From contig JAXISZ010000007.1 in assembly GCA_034680345.1 (NCBI GenBank), positions 1-64,000 of the forward strand: DNA of 64,000 bases. The letters run 5' to 3'. A model generated the notes under the pieces. The model searched no databases, was not told where the DNA came from, and saw only the letters and a program-made list of their open reading frames with translations. Within the stretch, counting starts at the first letter, position 1. Each line of letters opens with the position of its first letter. This document shows, one piece after another, positions 16,531 through 24,484 of this stretch. The position numbers and the translations under genes are program-made. Origin of the DNA: SXZD01 sp034680345 (GTDB lineage: Bacteria; Pseudomonadota; Gammaproteobacteria; Burkholderiales; Burkholderiaceae_B).

Positions 16531-17650
16531 AATTAAGCTATTAGTATTATTTTTTTTATTATTTATTTTGTTTTTTATTCTATTTTTTTTTAATTGGAAT
16601 GGTTTCTCAAAAGAAATTTTTGTTGTTCAGAATGTTGATTTTAAGAATTTTACATCTCCTTCAAAATTATCTAATGCTATAACAAATAATTTAGACTACC
16701 AAGATTGTTACACTTCTGATGTATTGTTACCTTTTGAAGATCCTCAGCCTTATTTACCTAAGTCATGTTTATTTCAAAGCAAGCCTAATTTACTTGATAA
16801 AAATATTGAACTTGATGCTTTAAAAAAAATAATTTTAGAAAAAAACAATTCAGAAGATAATATTATTAAACTGCAAGCAGCACCTCGAAATTTAAGTACA
16901 AAGATTGATCATTTTCGTTGGATAAAACGCACAGACAATCATTATTCTAGTTTGTATTGGCCATGTGCCGCACATTCATCTGAACACATTGCGCCTAATG
17001 GTTATTTCTGGTTTGCTATTTGTGGGGTGCGTTGGAGTGAGTTATCAGCGGTGCAAGTTGATCAATATAAGCAACCTTATCAACCAATTGCTTTTGTTAT
17101 ATTAGCGCGTACTAAATTGGACAATCCAAAAGCTAATTTACAACTTGTCATGGAGCATTCGTGGCCAGGTGAACAGGGTTGGGCGTATGCACAATTTTTA
17201 ATTTACAACGCCCGTTTTGCTTTTAAAGTTCGAGTAAATAAGCTTTTTTCTAGTACGCAAAAATCCACTGAAGACATTGAAAAAAAACAAATAAATCAAG
17301 AAATTCAAAAAAACAATCAAAACCAAGAAGTGCAAGATTGGTTAACCGCTCTGTATGTTTTTGATGACCAACGTTTTAGAAGAATTGCCACTTATCGTGA
17401 ATATTTTGATGCGCGACGTTCAAACCTATGCAGTCAATATTTATCGCATGTATGTATTCATCGTCAATTGGTTAAAAGCCAGTTGTCTTTTCCTTATGAG
17501 TTTAAAAAGAATTCTCAGACCATGAGTGGTCAAGTGGTAGAAACGGTAACACATTTAAATGGTGAGCATGAACAAATAGCGCATGATATTTGGTTTAATT
17601 CACAACATTGGAAATATCAGGCGCGAAGTGATTTTCGTTTATATGATTAG
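16523..17650 (+). CDS. Membrane-anchored periplasmic-type protein, copy B (paralogue of the preceding gene)
   Basis: 375 residues, family not recognised. Residues about 4-24 form a Phe/Leu-rich membrane anchor. Segments matching copy A occur in the same order: WPCAAHS, FAICGVRWSE, FVILART, AQFLIYNARFAFKV, LYVFDDQRFRRIATY, a C-terminal Cys pair CSQYLSHVC, and a final HWKYQARSDFRLY-type ending. It has an extra Gln/Asn/Lys-rich loop near residues 245-270. ATG 16523 overlaps the stop of copy A by 8 bp. The pattern suggests duplication and divergence, as in paralogous immunity genes following one effector. No terminator hairpin is evident in the AT-rich 125 bp after it. Confidence 0.7.
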   Translation: MSKIKLLVLFFLLFILFFILFFFNWNGFSKEIFVVQNVDFKNFTSPSKLSNAITNNLDYQDCYTSDVLLPFEDPQPYLPKSCLFQSKPNLLDKNIELDALKKIILEKNNSEDNIIKLQAAPRNLSTKIDHFRWIKRTDNHYSSLYWPCAAHSSEHIAPNGYFWFAICGVRWSELSAVQVDQYKQPYQPIAFVILARTKLDNPKANLQLVMEHSWPGEQGWAYAQFLIYNARFAFKVRVNKLFSSTQKSTEDIEKKQINQEIQKNNQNQEVQDWLTALYVFDDQRFRRIATYREYFDARRSNLCSQYLSHVCIHRQLVKSQLSFPYEFKKNSQTMSGQVVETVTHLNGEHEQIAHDIWFNSQHWKYQARSDFRLYD

Positions 17651-17775
17651 CGGAAGATTTTTTTAATGTTTTGTTTTAGTTGATAAATTTAATAATTAAT
17701 TTTAACAATTAACTTTAGCAGTTTAGTTAAAAATTTAGATTTCAATTTTAAGTTGATTTGATTAAATAATTTTTT

Positions 17776-18522
17776 TCAATGTGATAAATAATCAAATAAA
17801 ATCCGCCCATAAGGCAAAGTAAAGTCACCTATAAAATGTTGACCCCCTATAATACGCTTAACAGGTAAATCTGCTACCGGTGCATTAACGTGTGGAATGA
17901 GATGTAAGCGCGCCGGTGAAATCCAGCTGTCTTTGATATGAATATCCGTTAGATTATAAGCAACCAATTGGCAAATTTTTAGTGTGCCATCTACATCAGG
18001 TACGATTTTTAAATTGCATTGGGTTTTTCTCATGGCTTTGGCAGTAGCCTCAATGCCGCCAGGTGCTTCCTGGTGTTTATAGGCCATCGTGCCCATGCTT
18101 ACCAATTGACCTGCATAATTTAATGTGCCTGTCAGGGTATCTGATTCTACAGACAGTTTTGGTTGTGCGTATTTTTTTGGAAACCCCCAAATTTCTCGGC
18201 CAGCGGAAATGGGTGGTTCGTCGTCCAGGTACATTTGTGCAGTAAAGTTAATTGGCTCACCTTGGTATAGGCAAGGTATCACTACACCACTTTCGGTGTA
18301 ATTGCCAAAGCCAGAGCTGTCTGGCATGCGAATCCATTCGTACATCACATGCCCTTGGGGGTTGGGTTTGAGAGGGTCAGGTACTGCACTACGTAAAAGA
18401 TCGTGATCGGTTTCATACGTAATTACCATGTATTCGCGGTTGATAAAGCGATATGGGCCTCTAGGGTAGCTTGGACTGCTTGCAGGCATGGAGGGTAGTT
18501 TTAGAATATCGTTTATTTTCAC
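17776..18522 (-). CDS. adc: Acetoacetate decarboxylase
   Basis: Decarboxylates acetoacetate to acetone and CO2 through a Schiff base on lysine. The 248-residue family fold includes RGPYRFINREYMVITYETD near the N-terminus and EIWGFPKKYAQPKL, which matches the region around the Schiff-base lysine and its neighbour in clostridial Adc. It is the last gene of a minus-strand cluster bdhA-patatin-adc (15-bp gap to the patatin gene), consistent with ketone-body or poly-3-hydroxybutyrate turnover. Some relatives of this family are cyclases or aldolases, so the exact reaction is inferred. Confidence 0.85.
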   Translation of the reverse strand: MKINDILKLPSMPASSPSYPRGPYRFINREYMVITYETDHDLLRSAVPDPLKPNPQGHVMYEWIRMPDSSGFGNYTESGVVIPCLYQGEPINFTAQMYLDDEPPISAGREIWGFPKKYAQPKLSVESDTLTGTLNYAGQLVSMGTMAYKHQEAPGGIEATAKAMRKTQCNLKIVPDVDGTLKICQLVAYNLTDIHIKDSWISPARLHLIPHVNAPVADLPVKRIIGGQHFIGDFTLPYGRILFDYLSH

Positions 18523-18537
18523 GGTGCAGCGCTCCTT

Positions 18538-19587
18538 TTAAAGAAATTCTTTAGCAAGATCTACTGAGTTTCTAACCCCTACGTGGTGGTAGTTTTCTTC
18601 TAACCATTGGCTGGCGGCGGTGCGACCGCGGTTGCGCAGCATAATTAAAAAATCCCAATCATTTAAAAATTTGCTTGAAACGGATAAATCTGAGAGTGCC
18701 TTATCTGTTCTAAGTGAATGGATGTGAATCATTTTGAGTTTGTTTTTGTATTCGTCTTTAATCCAATCGTTGCTAATGAGTTTTTGCACGAAGTGAACCG
18801 CCCGCAGTTCTTTGAGCAAAGCGCAATTAAAAGTGATTTCGTTGATGCGATTAAAAATGTCTTTTGTGGACATAGGCGGTGCAGGTCGTTCAATCGGGTT
18901 AACATGTACAATTAAAACGTCGCTGGTTTCTGCTTTATAAAATAATGGGTATAACACAGGGTTGCCCATAAAGCCGCCATCCCAGTAGTATTCGCCATTG
19001 ATTTCAACGGCTTGAAACATATAGGGTAAACAAGCTGAAGCGATGATGGCGTTCGGGGTGAGTTCAGCATTAGAAAACACCTTGACCTTACCTGTACGCA
19101 CATTGGTAGCGGATAAAAACAGTTTGGTTTTTGCTTTGTTTTTTAGTTCATCAAAATCAACCACAGATTCAAGCACAGATTTTAGCGGGTTAAAATTGGT
19201 GGGGTTGAGTTGGTAGGGGGAAAAAATGTGGGTAATCATTTTGAGCATCTCCGAGGTTGGAGAGTGGTCTAGATTATGCCCAAAAAACATTTTTTCAAAT
19301 GGGTGGCGTTTGATCGGGTTGTAATAGTCGCCAGCCGTTGAAATGGCTTTCCAGAATTCATGGAGTTTTTCTCGCGCAGCCTCTGGGCCGTGAATAGCTC
19401 CATAGGCGTATACCACCGCATTCATTGAGCCAGCGCTGGTGCCAGAAATACTTTCAAATCCAATGCGACCGTCTTCTAACAGTTGATCCATGACTCCCCA
19501 AGTAAACGCACCATGGGCACCACCCCCTTGCAGTGCGAGATTAATCGGTTTTACCGTGTGATGTGTTGGTTTTTTTTGTATTGACAT
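18538..19587 (-). CDS. Patatin-like phospholipase / PHB-depolymerase-type hydrolase
   Basis: A Ser-Asp dyad hydrolase of about 350 residues. The oxyanion loop is LQGGGAHGAFTWG near residue 22, the nucleophile elbow is SGTSAGSMNA near 52, and the catalytic Asp is in YYWDGGFMGNP near 200. ATG 19587 is taken; an in-frame TTG at 19611 adds 8 residues. It sits between bdhA and adc, an association seen in PHB-storing betaproteobacteria. I infer intracellular ester (possibly polyhydroxybutyrate or lipid) hydrolysis, but sequence alone does not give the substrate. Confidence 0.85.
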   Translation of the reverse strand: MSIQKKPTHHTVKPINLALQGGGAHGAFTWGVMDQLLEDGRIGFESISGTSAGSMNAVVYAYGAIHGPEAAREKLHEFWKAISTAGDYYNPIKRHPFEKMFFGHNLDHSPTSEMLKMITHIFSPYQLNPTNFNPLKSVLESVVDFDELKNKAKTKLFLSATNVRTGKVKVFSNAELTPNAIIASACLPYMFQAVEINGEYYWDGGFMGNPVLYPLFYKAETSDVLIVHVNPIERPAPPMSTKDIFNRINEITFNCALLKELRAVHFVQKLISNDWIKDEYKNKLKMIHIHSLRTDKALSDLSVSSKFLNDWDFLIMLRNRGRTAASQWLEENYHHVGVRNSVDLAKEFL

Positions 19588-19619
19588 GGTGTTGGGCTTT
19601 TCCAGGATCAAACGCGGGG

Positions 19620-20402
19620 TTATTGGGCTGTCCAGCCACCATCAACTGCAATGTGGCTGCCTGTGATTGAAGCGGCTGACGCAGAGCACAGAAAGAGCGC
19701 TGTACTAGCCACTTCTTCTACACAAACAAAGCGTTTGGTGGGTTGTGCTGCGAGCAACACGTTTTTGATGACCTCCTCTTCTGTAATGCCGCGTGCTTTA
19801 GCCGTGTCTGGAATTTGTTTTTCTACGAGTGGGGTTAAGACGTAGCCCGGACAAATGCTGTTTGCTGTGATTCCAGATTCTGCCAGTTCTAGTGCGATGG
19901 TTTTGGTGAGCCCTAAAATGCCGTGTTTGGCAGCGACATAGGCGCTTTTAAATTTGGAGGCCACCAAACCGTGTGCCGATGCGATATTGATAATTCGACC
20001 CCAGCCTTTATTTTTCATGTACGGTACAGCGCAGCGTGTGGTGTGGAAAGCGGAGGTGAGGTTAATGGCTAAAATCGCGTCCCATTTGGCCACTGGGAAT
20101 TCTTCGATTGGGCTAACATGCTGTATACCTGCATTGTTAATTAAAATATCAACGCCGTTAAAGTTAGATGCAGCGCGTTGCATCATGGCTTCAATGTCAT
20201 CAGGTTTGCTCATGTCGGCGCCATCGTAAAGTACTTTGACGCCATAGGTGTTCTCAAGTTTGGCGCGCAATTGTTCAATTTCGTTGGTGTTGCCAAAACC
20301 GTTGATCACCAGATGAATACCTTCAGCAGCCAAGGCTTGTGCAATACCTAAGCCAATACCGCTGGTTGAACCGGTGATTACAGCACATTTCCCTTTTAAC
20401 AT
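19620..20402 (-). CDS. bdhA: 3-hydroxybutyrate dehydrogenase (SDR)
   Basis: Oxidises D-3-hydroxybutyrate to acetoacetate with NAD+. A short-chain dehydrogenase of 260 residues. It has TGSTSGIGLGIA (NAD binding), NNAGIQHVSPIEEFP, the catalytic Tyr-x3-Lys in YVAAKHG, NSICPGYVLTPLVEKQIPD and the C-terminal HIAVDGGWTAQ. The IQHV and ICPGYV segments are typical of bacterial BdhA rather than FabG. First gene of the bdhA-patatin-adc cluster; its product feeds Adc directly. Confidence 0.93.
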   Translation of the reverse strand: MLKGKCAVITGSTSGIGLGIAQALAAEGIHLVINGFGNTNEIEQLRAKLENTYGVKVLYDGADMSKPDDIEAMMQRAASNFNGVDILINNAGIQHVSPIEEFPVAKWDAILAINLTSAFHTTRCAVPYMKNKGWGRIINIASAHGLVASKFKSAYVAAKHGILGLTKTIALELAESGITANSICPGYVLTPLVEKQIPDTAKARGITEEEVIKNVLLAAQPTKRFVCVEEVASTALFLCSASAASITGSHIAVDGGWTAQ

Positions 20403-21105
20403 AATGAGTAACTCCTAATCTAAATTGGCTTGGTTGTAATTAAATTTTGACTAGTGAACTGCACCCAAAGCGTATAAATCTTGGGTTATTGATGCAACTG
20501 TGACGAGTGGCTTTGAATTTTATTGGATGAGTATAGTTATTATTTTCCTATTTAGGAAAGACCTTAACCTCTGATTTGATTATTGTAAAATTTCATTTTA
20601 TTAAAATGTCAGATAGTTAACTGTTTTAATGATCAGTTTGGTACGGTCTGTTTGGTAAATTTTTTCAAAAACAACTGATTTTTCTTTTGATGTAGTTTAC
20701 GCTGAATTTTGTTTAAAAGGCTTTAAAATATTTGATATTTTTGTTGTGGTTTGATGAAAGCATGGTTGCTAGGATTGAGGGCTTTGTTGATGCAAAAAAA
20801 TAAATTGTTCTTTGATCATAGAAAAAATCTAAGTGTTTGAGAAATAATTTAAATTAATATCTTTTTTAGCGGTTTGGTAAAGTACATATCAAAAAAACTT
20901 TGTTTGATATTCTGATTGGATACATCGTTTTTTTTTGAATGAAACGCTGTGTTTTCACTTAATATTTGAAAAAAAGTACATTTCAAAAAATAAAACTTCA
21001 CCAAAAACCTGTAACATCTGCGATAATTGGTCTGGCCTTAGCCAACCATGCGGGTTTTGGGGGGGCTGGGTGTGTAAAAAGCCAAGATATATATTGGAGG
21101 ACAAC
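20403..21105. other. 703-bp AT-rich intergenic region between bdhA and the HU gene
   Basis: No gene is supported: the frame 20935-21402 is only the HU gene extended upstream. The region is very AT-rich except near 21030-21070, where a G-run (GGGGGGG) occurs with a weak stem-loop. It contains the imperfect direct repeats annotated separately. It must carry the divergent promoters of bdhA and the HU gene, but I cannot assign -10/-35 boxes with confidence. Confidence 0.6.
20881..20998 (+). repeat. Two imperfect direct repeats AGTACATWTCAAAAAA upstream of HU
   Basis: AGTACATATCAAAAAA at 20881-20896 and AGTACATTTCAAAAAA at 20975-20990 differ at one base, and both are followed within a few bases by AACTT. 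They lie 94 bp apart, about nine helical turns. Possible regulatory or curved-DNA elements for the HU gene. Confidence 0.5.
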
Positions 21106-21402
21106 TTGAATAAAACTGAATTAATTGAAGCAATCGCTACGGGGAGTGAAATTTCTAAAGCAGCTGCTGGTCGCGCATTAGATGCTGCTTTGCAAGCTAT
21201 TGTATCAACCGTTTCCAAAGGCGATTCCGTCACTTTGGTGGGTTTTGGTACATTTTTATCCAGTAAACGTGCTGCACGTACTGGTAAAAACCCTCGCACC
21301 GGTGAAGAAATTAAAATCCCTGCGGCAGTGGTTCCAAAATTCAAGGCAGGTTCTGGTTTTAAAGAGGCTGTTGCAAAACAAACCAAGAAAAAAGCTAAGT
21401 AA
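21106..21402 (+). CDS. hupB: DNA-binding protein HU
   Basis: Nucleoid-associated HU/IHF-fold protein of 98 residues. The N-terminal LNKTELIEAIA, the central GFGTF, the DNA-wrapping arm NPRTGEEIKIPAAVVPKFKAG and a Lys-rich C-terminus are all present. The start is TTG 21106, decided by a strong GGAGG 5 nt upstream and by the position of the conserved N-terminus. Longer in-frame starts upstream have no such site. A rho-independent terminator follows within 25 bp. Confidence 0.96.
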   Translation: MNKTELIEAIATGSEISKAAAGRALDAALQAIVSTVSKGDSVTLVGFGTFLSSKRAARTGKNPRTGEEIKIPAAVVPKFKAGSGFKEAVAKQTKKKAK

Positions 21403-21424
21403 TCTATTTTTGTTCGGTGTTTGT

Positions 21425-21453
21425 AAAGCCTCGAAGTCTTCGAGGCTTTTTTT
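21425..21453 (+). terminator. Rho-independent terminator of the HU gene
   Basis: AAGCCTCGAA pairs perfectly with TTCGAGGCTT around a GTC loop and is followed by a run of T. Strong intrinsic terminator; it may also act for the convergent dolP transcript. Confidence 0.9.
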
Positions 21454-21520
21454 CTGAAAAAATTAAATATCTAATTTTTTTGCTGGTGACGTAGCTTTGA
21501 ATATGTCAAGGGTGTTTTTC

Positions 21521-22228
21521 TTATTGGCTGCGAGCCGATGGGCTTGGTTCATTGCTGCCCGTGTTTAAATTTTTAATAATGCGCTGGCGTTCGCTTTCTG
21601 AAATATAGTCTACCGACTTAATGACTTTGTTAACCCCTGAAACCTTTGCAATTGTTTCTGCAGCTTCGTTGGCTTCTTGCTCTGTTGCTAAACCCAAGAG
21701 ATAAACATTGCCGCGTTCAGTAACATATTTGTAGGCACCAGAGTAGATATTACGATTATCAATCATCGCAGCTTTTACTTTGCTGCTAATAATAGCGTCA
21801 TTTGACCGTGAGCTTAGCGAGCTTTTGCCAGCAATTTCTAGTTCATTGACAATAACCCGAACATTTTCAATTTGTGCGGCTTCTTTTTCTGCAGATTTTC
21901 GGGTGGCTTCATCAGGGACTTCTCCAGTTAAAAGCAAGCGGCGATTGTAAACAGTGGCGTTAATGTGGCTGTGATTGTCAAATTTTGCAGACAAGCGGCC
22001 TTCAGCTTTTAATTGAATGCCACGGTCTTCAACTTGTGTGCCCAGCGTGCGTCGGTCTGCTGCAGCCAATGAGCCCGTAGTAAAGCCAGCCGCAATAAGA
22101 GGAATTTCAAGACCTGTGCAGCCCGATAACGTTGATAAAGCCAAATATCCTGCAAGCAATATTTTATTACTTAGGGTGATTTTAGAGGAATAGGTTTTTA
22201 AAACGGTGGTTTTTGTAGAATTATTCAT
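21521..22228 (-). CDS. dolP: BON-domain outer-membrane lipoprotein (DolP/YraP)
   Basis: A lipoprotein with signal sequence and lipobox LSGC, followed by two BON domains (about residues 65-130 and 140-215). The second contains YVTERGNVYLLGLATEQEANEA. Family members localise to division sites and protect outer-membrane integrity. ATG 22228 is chosen: GGAGAAG precedes it, and it overlaps the end of the upstream SIS gene by 8 bp. Order yraN-diaA-dolP matches the enterobacterial cluster. Confidence 0.9.
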   Translation of the reverse strand: MNNSTKTTVLKTYSSKITLSNKILLAGYLALSTLSGCTGLEIPLIAAGFTTGSLAAADRRTLGTQVEDRGIQLKAEGRLSAKFDNHSHINATVYNRRLLLTGEVPDEATRKSAEKEAAQIENVRVIVNELEIAGKSSLSSRSNDAIISSKVKAAMIDNRNIYSGAYKYVTERGNVYLLGLATEQEANEAAETIAKVSGVNKVIKSVDYISESERQRIIKNLNTGSNEPSPSARSQ

Positions 22229-22820
22229 TTTCGTCTTCTCCAAGCAAGATGAGATCAATGCCGTCGCATAGGCAGTGAATGGTTAAAATATGCACTTCTT
22301 GAATGCGAGCAGTTTTATCATGTGGCACACACAATTCAATGTCGTTGGCTGTAAGTTGTGATTTAATGCGGCCCCCGCCTTTTCCAGTTAATGCAATAAC
22401 GGTCATTTCCCGTTCATGCGCAGCCTCAATGGCGGCAATTATGTTACGTGAATTGCCGCTTGTGGAGATAGCCAGTAAAACATCACTGGCTTGCCCTAAG
22501 GCGTGTATTTGTTTTGAAAAAACTTCGTCAAAACTATAATCATTGCTAATGGCAGTCAGTGCAGAAGTGTCAGTTGTTAGCGCAATTGCGGCTAAGCCGG
22601 GACGTTCGCGTTCAAACCGCCCTAAAAGTTCTGCGGCAAAATGTTGGCAGTCAGCAGCGGAGCCGCCATTGCCACATGCTAAAATTTTATTGCCATTGGT
22701 TAGTGCTGCAACCAGCATTTCAACGGCATTGGAAATGGGAGCCGCCAACACTTCAACCGCGCGTTGTTTAACATTTGCGCTGTCGTCAAATTGGTGCGTG
22801 ATGCGGGTAATCAAATCCAT
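22221..22820 (-). CDS. diaA: SIS-domain protein of the DiaA/GmhA type
   Basis: A 199-residue sugar-isomerase fold: ILACGNGGSAADCQHFAAELLGRFERERP, LLAISTSGNSRNI and ALTGKGGG. ATG 22820 follows GGAGTG by 4 nt, better than the upstream frame start at 22853. Position between yraN and dolP points to DiaA, the DnaA-binding initiation regulator. GmhA (phosphoheptose isomerase) is very similar and cannot be excluded. Confidence 0.85.
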   Translation of the reverse strand: MDLITRITHQFDDSANVKQRAVEVLAAPISNAVEMLVAALTNGNKILACGNGGSAADCQHFAAELLGRFERERPGLAAIALTTDTSALTAISNDYSFDEVFSKQIHALGQASDVLLAISTSGNSRNIIAAIEAAHEREMTVIALTGKGGGRIKSQLTANDIELCVPHDKTARIQEVHILTIHCLCDGIDLILLGEDENE

Positions 22821-22856
22821 ATTCACTCCAAATAGAAATTGATTGATAGCCAAACA

Positions 22857-23342
22857 TTATACTGAGCCTTGGCCATCGAAGGCGGCTTGTATCCATTTTG
22901 CGGGGGTTTTTTCCGAATTACCTTCGTATGTCAGGGTATCAAAGCGCATATTTTTAAAGTGCAGATGCCCCTGGCCAGACCACCACCATTGTGCTGCATG
23001 CACAATTTTACGACGTTTGCGCCAGTTGATGCTGGCCAAGGCGCCGCCCCATTGTTGATGGCTGCGTTGCCGAACTTCCACAACAATGGCGAGTTGATCC
23101 TGTGCCATAATCAGGTCAATTTCACCGTATTGATTGCGCACCCCAGCGGCGACGAATGTAAGGCCCTGTTTTTCTAACCAAATGCGGGCGTTTTTTTCAG
23201 CTTGTAAGCCCTGGGTTGCAGGTGTAATTTTGTGTGTTTTTAAGGGTTGTTGGTTGCAGGTTTTGGCCTCGGTTGGTGCAATCCAGCTGGGTTTGCTGAT
23301 TTTTTTTCTTTTTTTGTTAGTCTTTAGAATCCAGGGCAACAT
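22857..23342 (-). CDS. yraN: YraN/UPF0102 nuclease-like protein
   Basis: 161 residues with the UPF0102 core, a restriction-endonuclease-like fold: ARIWLEKQGLTFVAAGVRNQYGEIDLIM and VVEVRQRSHQQWGGALASI. It has an extended basic N-terminus of about 45 residues. The biochemical function is not settled. It starts the yraN-diaA-dolP transcript and diverges from rsmI. Confidence 0.9.
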   Translation of the reverse strand: MLPWILKTNKKRKKISKPSWIAPTEAKTCNQQPLKTHKITPATQGLQAEKNARIWLEKQGLTFVAAGVRNQYGEIDLIMAQDQLAIVVEVRQRSHQQWGGALASINWRKRRKIVHAAQWWWSGQGHLHFKNMRFDTLTYEGNSEKTPAKWIQAAFDGQGSV

Positions 23343-23466
23343 GACAGCAATAAAAAAACCAATTCAATTAAATAATAGCCCAATTAAACCATGGGCAAAA
23401 TAAATCACGATTTACACAAATATTGATTAAAAAGCAAAAGGACTTATTAAAATTTCTGAGTAATTT

Positions 23467-24411
23467 ATGATTAACACACCAAATAAGCCTCACAATTTAA
23501 AAAATCTAGATTTTGAAGATAACCTAAACCCAGAGCTGACCGCAGGTGTTTTATATGTAGTGTCAACCCCAATTGGAAATTTAGGAGACGTCAGCCCACG
23601 TTGTCGACAAGTGTTGGCAGCGGTAGATGTTGTGGCTGCTGAAGACACTCGTGTTACAGCGCAATTGTTGAGTTTATTGGGTTTAAAAAAACCATTGTTT
23701 GCAAGTCATGCGCATAACGAAAATGAAGCAGCTCAGAAGCTTATACAAGCTTTAAGCGCTGGACAAGCGCTGGCTTTGGTCTGTGATGCGGGCACGCCAG
23801 CGGTATCTGACCCAGGGGCTAAAGTTGTGGCGACAGTGGCTCAAGCGGGTTTTACCGTAGTTCCTATTCCTGGACCCTCTGCGGTTTTGGCTGCTGTATC
23901 AGCCAGTGGTTTGATTGAGGGTGGGTTTTATTTTGCGGGTTTTTTGCCTTCTAAAGGTGCTGTTCGAGAAAAAACACTGATGAGTTTATTGCGGCAGCCA
24001 AATGCTGTGGTTTTATTTGAGGCACCACATCGAATTTTAAGTTTAATGCGTGCTTTGTTAGTGCTGGATAATCAGCAGCGGTCCTGTTGTGTCGCCCGTG
24101 AACTTACCAAGCGTTTTGAAACTTTTTATCGCGGCACCATTGCACAGGTTTTGCAGACTTTAGAGGCCGACCCTAATGCGCAACGGGGCGAGTTGGTGGT
24201 GGTGTTGGGTCCACCATCACACCATGGCGTGGTGGTGGACACTTTAGATTTAACCAGCCGTGTGTCGTTAACCTTAAGTCCTCAAGCCATGTTAAAAGAC
24301 ATGATGACACAAGTTCCGTTAAAGCAAGCGGTACAGTGGGTTGCTAAATGGACTGGTTTGTCCCGTAACGATCTATACGCTTTGGCTTTAACTTTGAAGC
24401 AGGAAGATTGA
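23467..24411 (+). CDS. rsmI: 16S rRNA (cytidine1402-2'-O)-methyltransferase RsmI
   Basis: A tetrapyrrole-methylase-fold enzyme that 2'-O-methylates C1402 of 16S rRNA. Visible: VVSTPIGNLGDVSPR, AAEDTRVTAQLL, SHAHNENEAA, LVCDAGTPAVSDPG and PIPGPSAVLAAVSASG. 314 residues with a C-terminal helical extension. Divergent from yraN, as in many proteobacteria. Confidence 0.96.
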   Translation: MINTPNKPHNLKNLDFEDNLNPELTAGVLYVVSTPIGNLGDVSPRCRQVLAAVDVVAAEDTRVTAQLLSLLGLKKPLFASHAHNENEAAQKLIQALSAGQALALVCDAGTPAVSDPGAKVVATVAQAGFTVVPIPGPSAVLAAVSASGLIEGGFYFAGFLPSKGAVREKTLMSLLRQPNAVVLFEAPHRILSLMRALLVLDNQQRSCCVARELTKRFETFYRGTIAQVLQTLEADPNAQRGELVVVLGPPSHHGVVVDTLDLTSRVSLTLSPQAMLKDMMTQVPLKQAVQWVAKWTGLSRNDLYALALTLKQED

Positions 24412-24421
24412 TTTTGGCTAT

Positions 24422-24449
24422 ACAGGCGCAATTTTTTAAAAGCGCCTGT
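24422..24449. terminator. Bidirectional terminator between rsmI and the TonB receptor gene
   Basis: ACAGGCGC at 24422-24429 pairs perfectly with GCGCCTGT at 24442-24449 around an A/T loop, between convergent genes. The T-run is poor on both sides, so efficiency is uncertain. Confidence 0.5.
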
Positions 24450-24484
24450 TATTGCATCAATCACTTAAATTTAATTCGGTATTC

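Noticed and set aside
20935..21105. N-terminal extension of HU to an upstream ATG
   Set aside because: A strong GGAGG directly before TTG 21106 and the conserved HU N-terminus place the start there.
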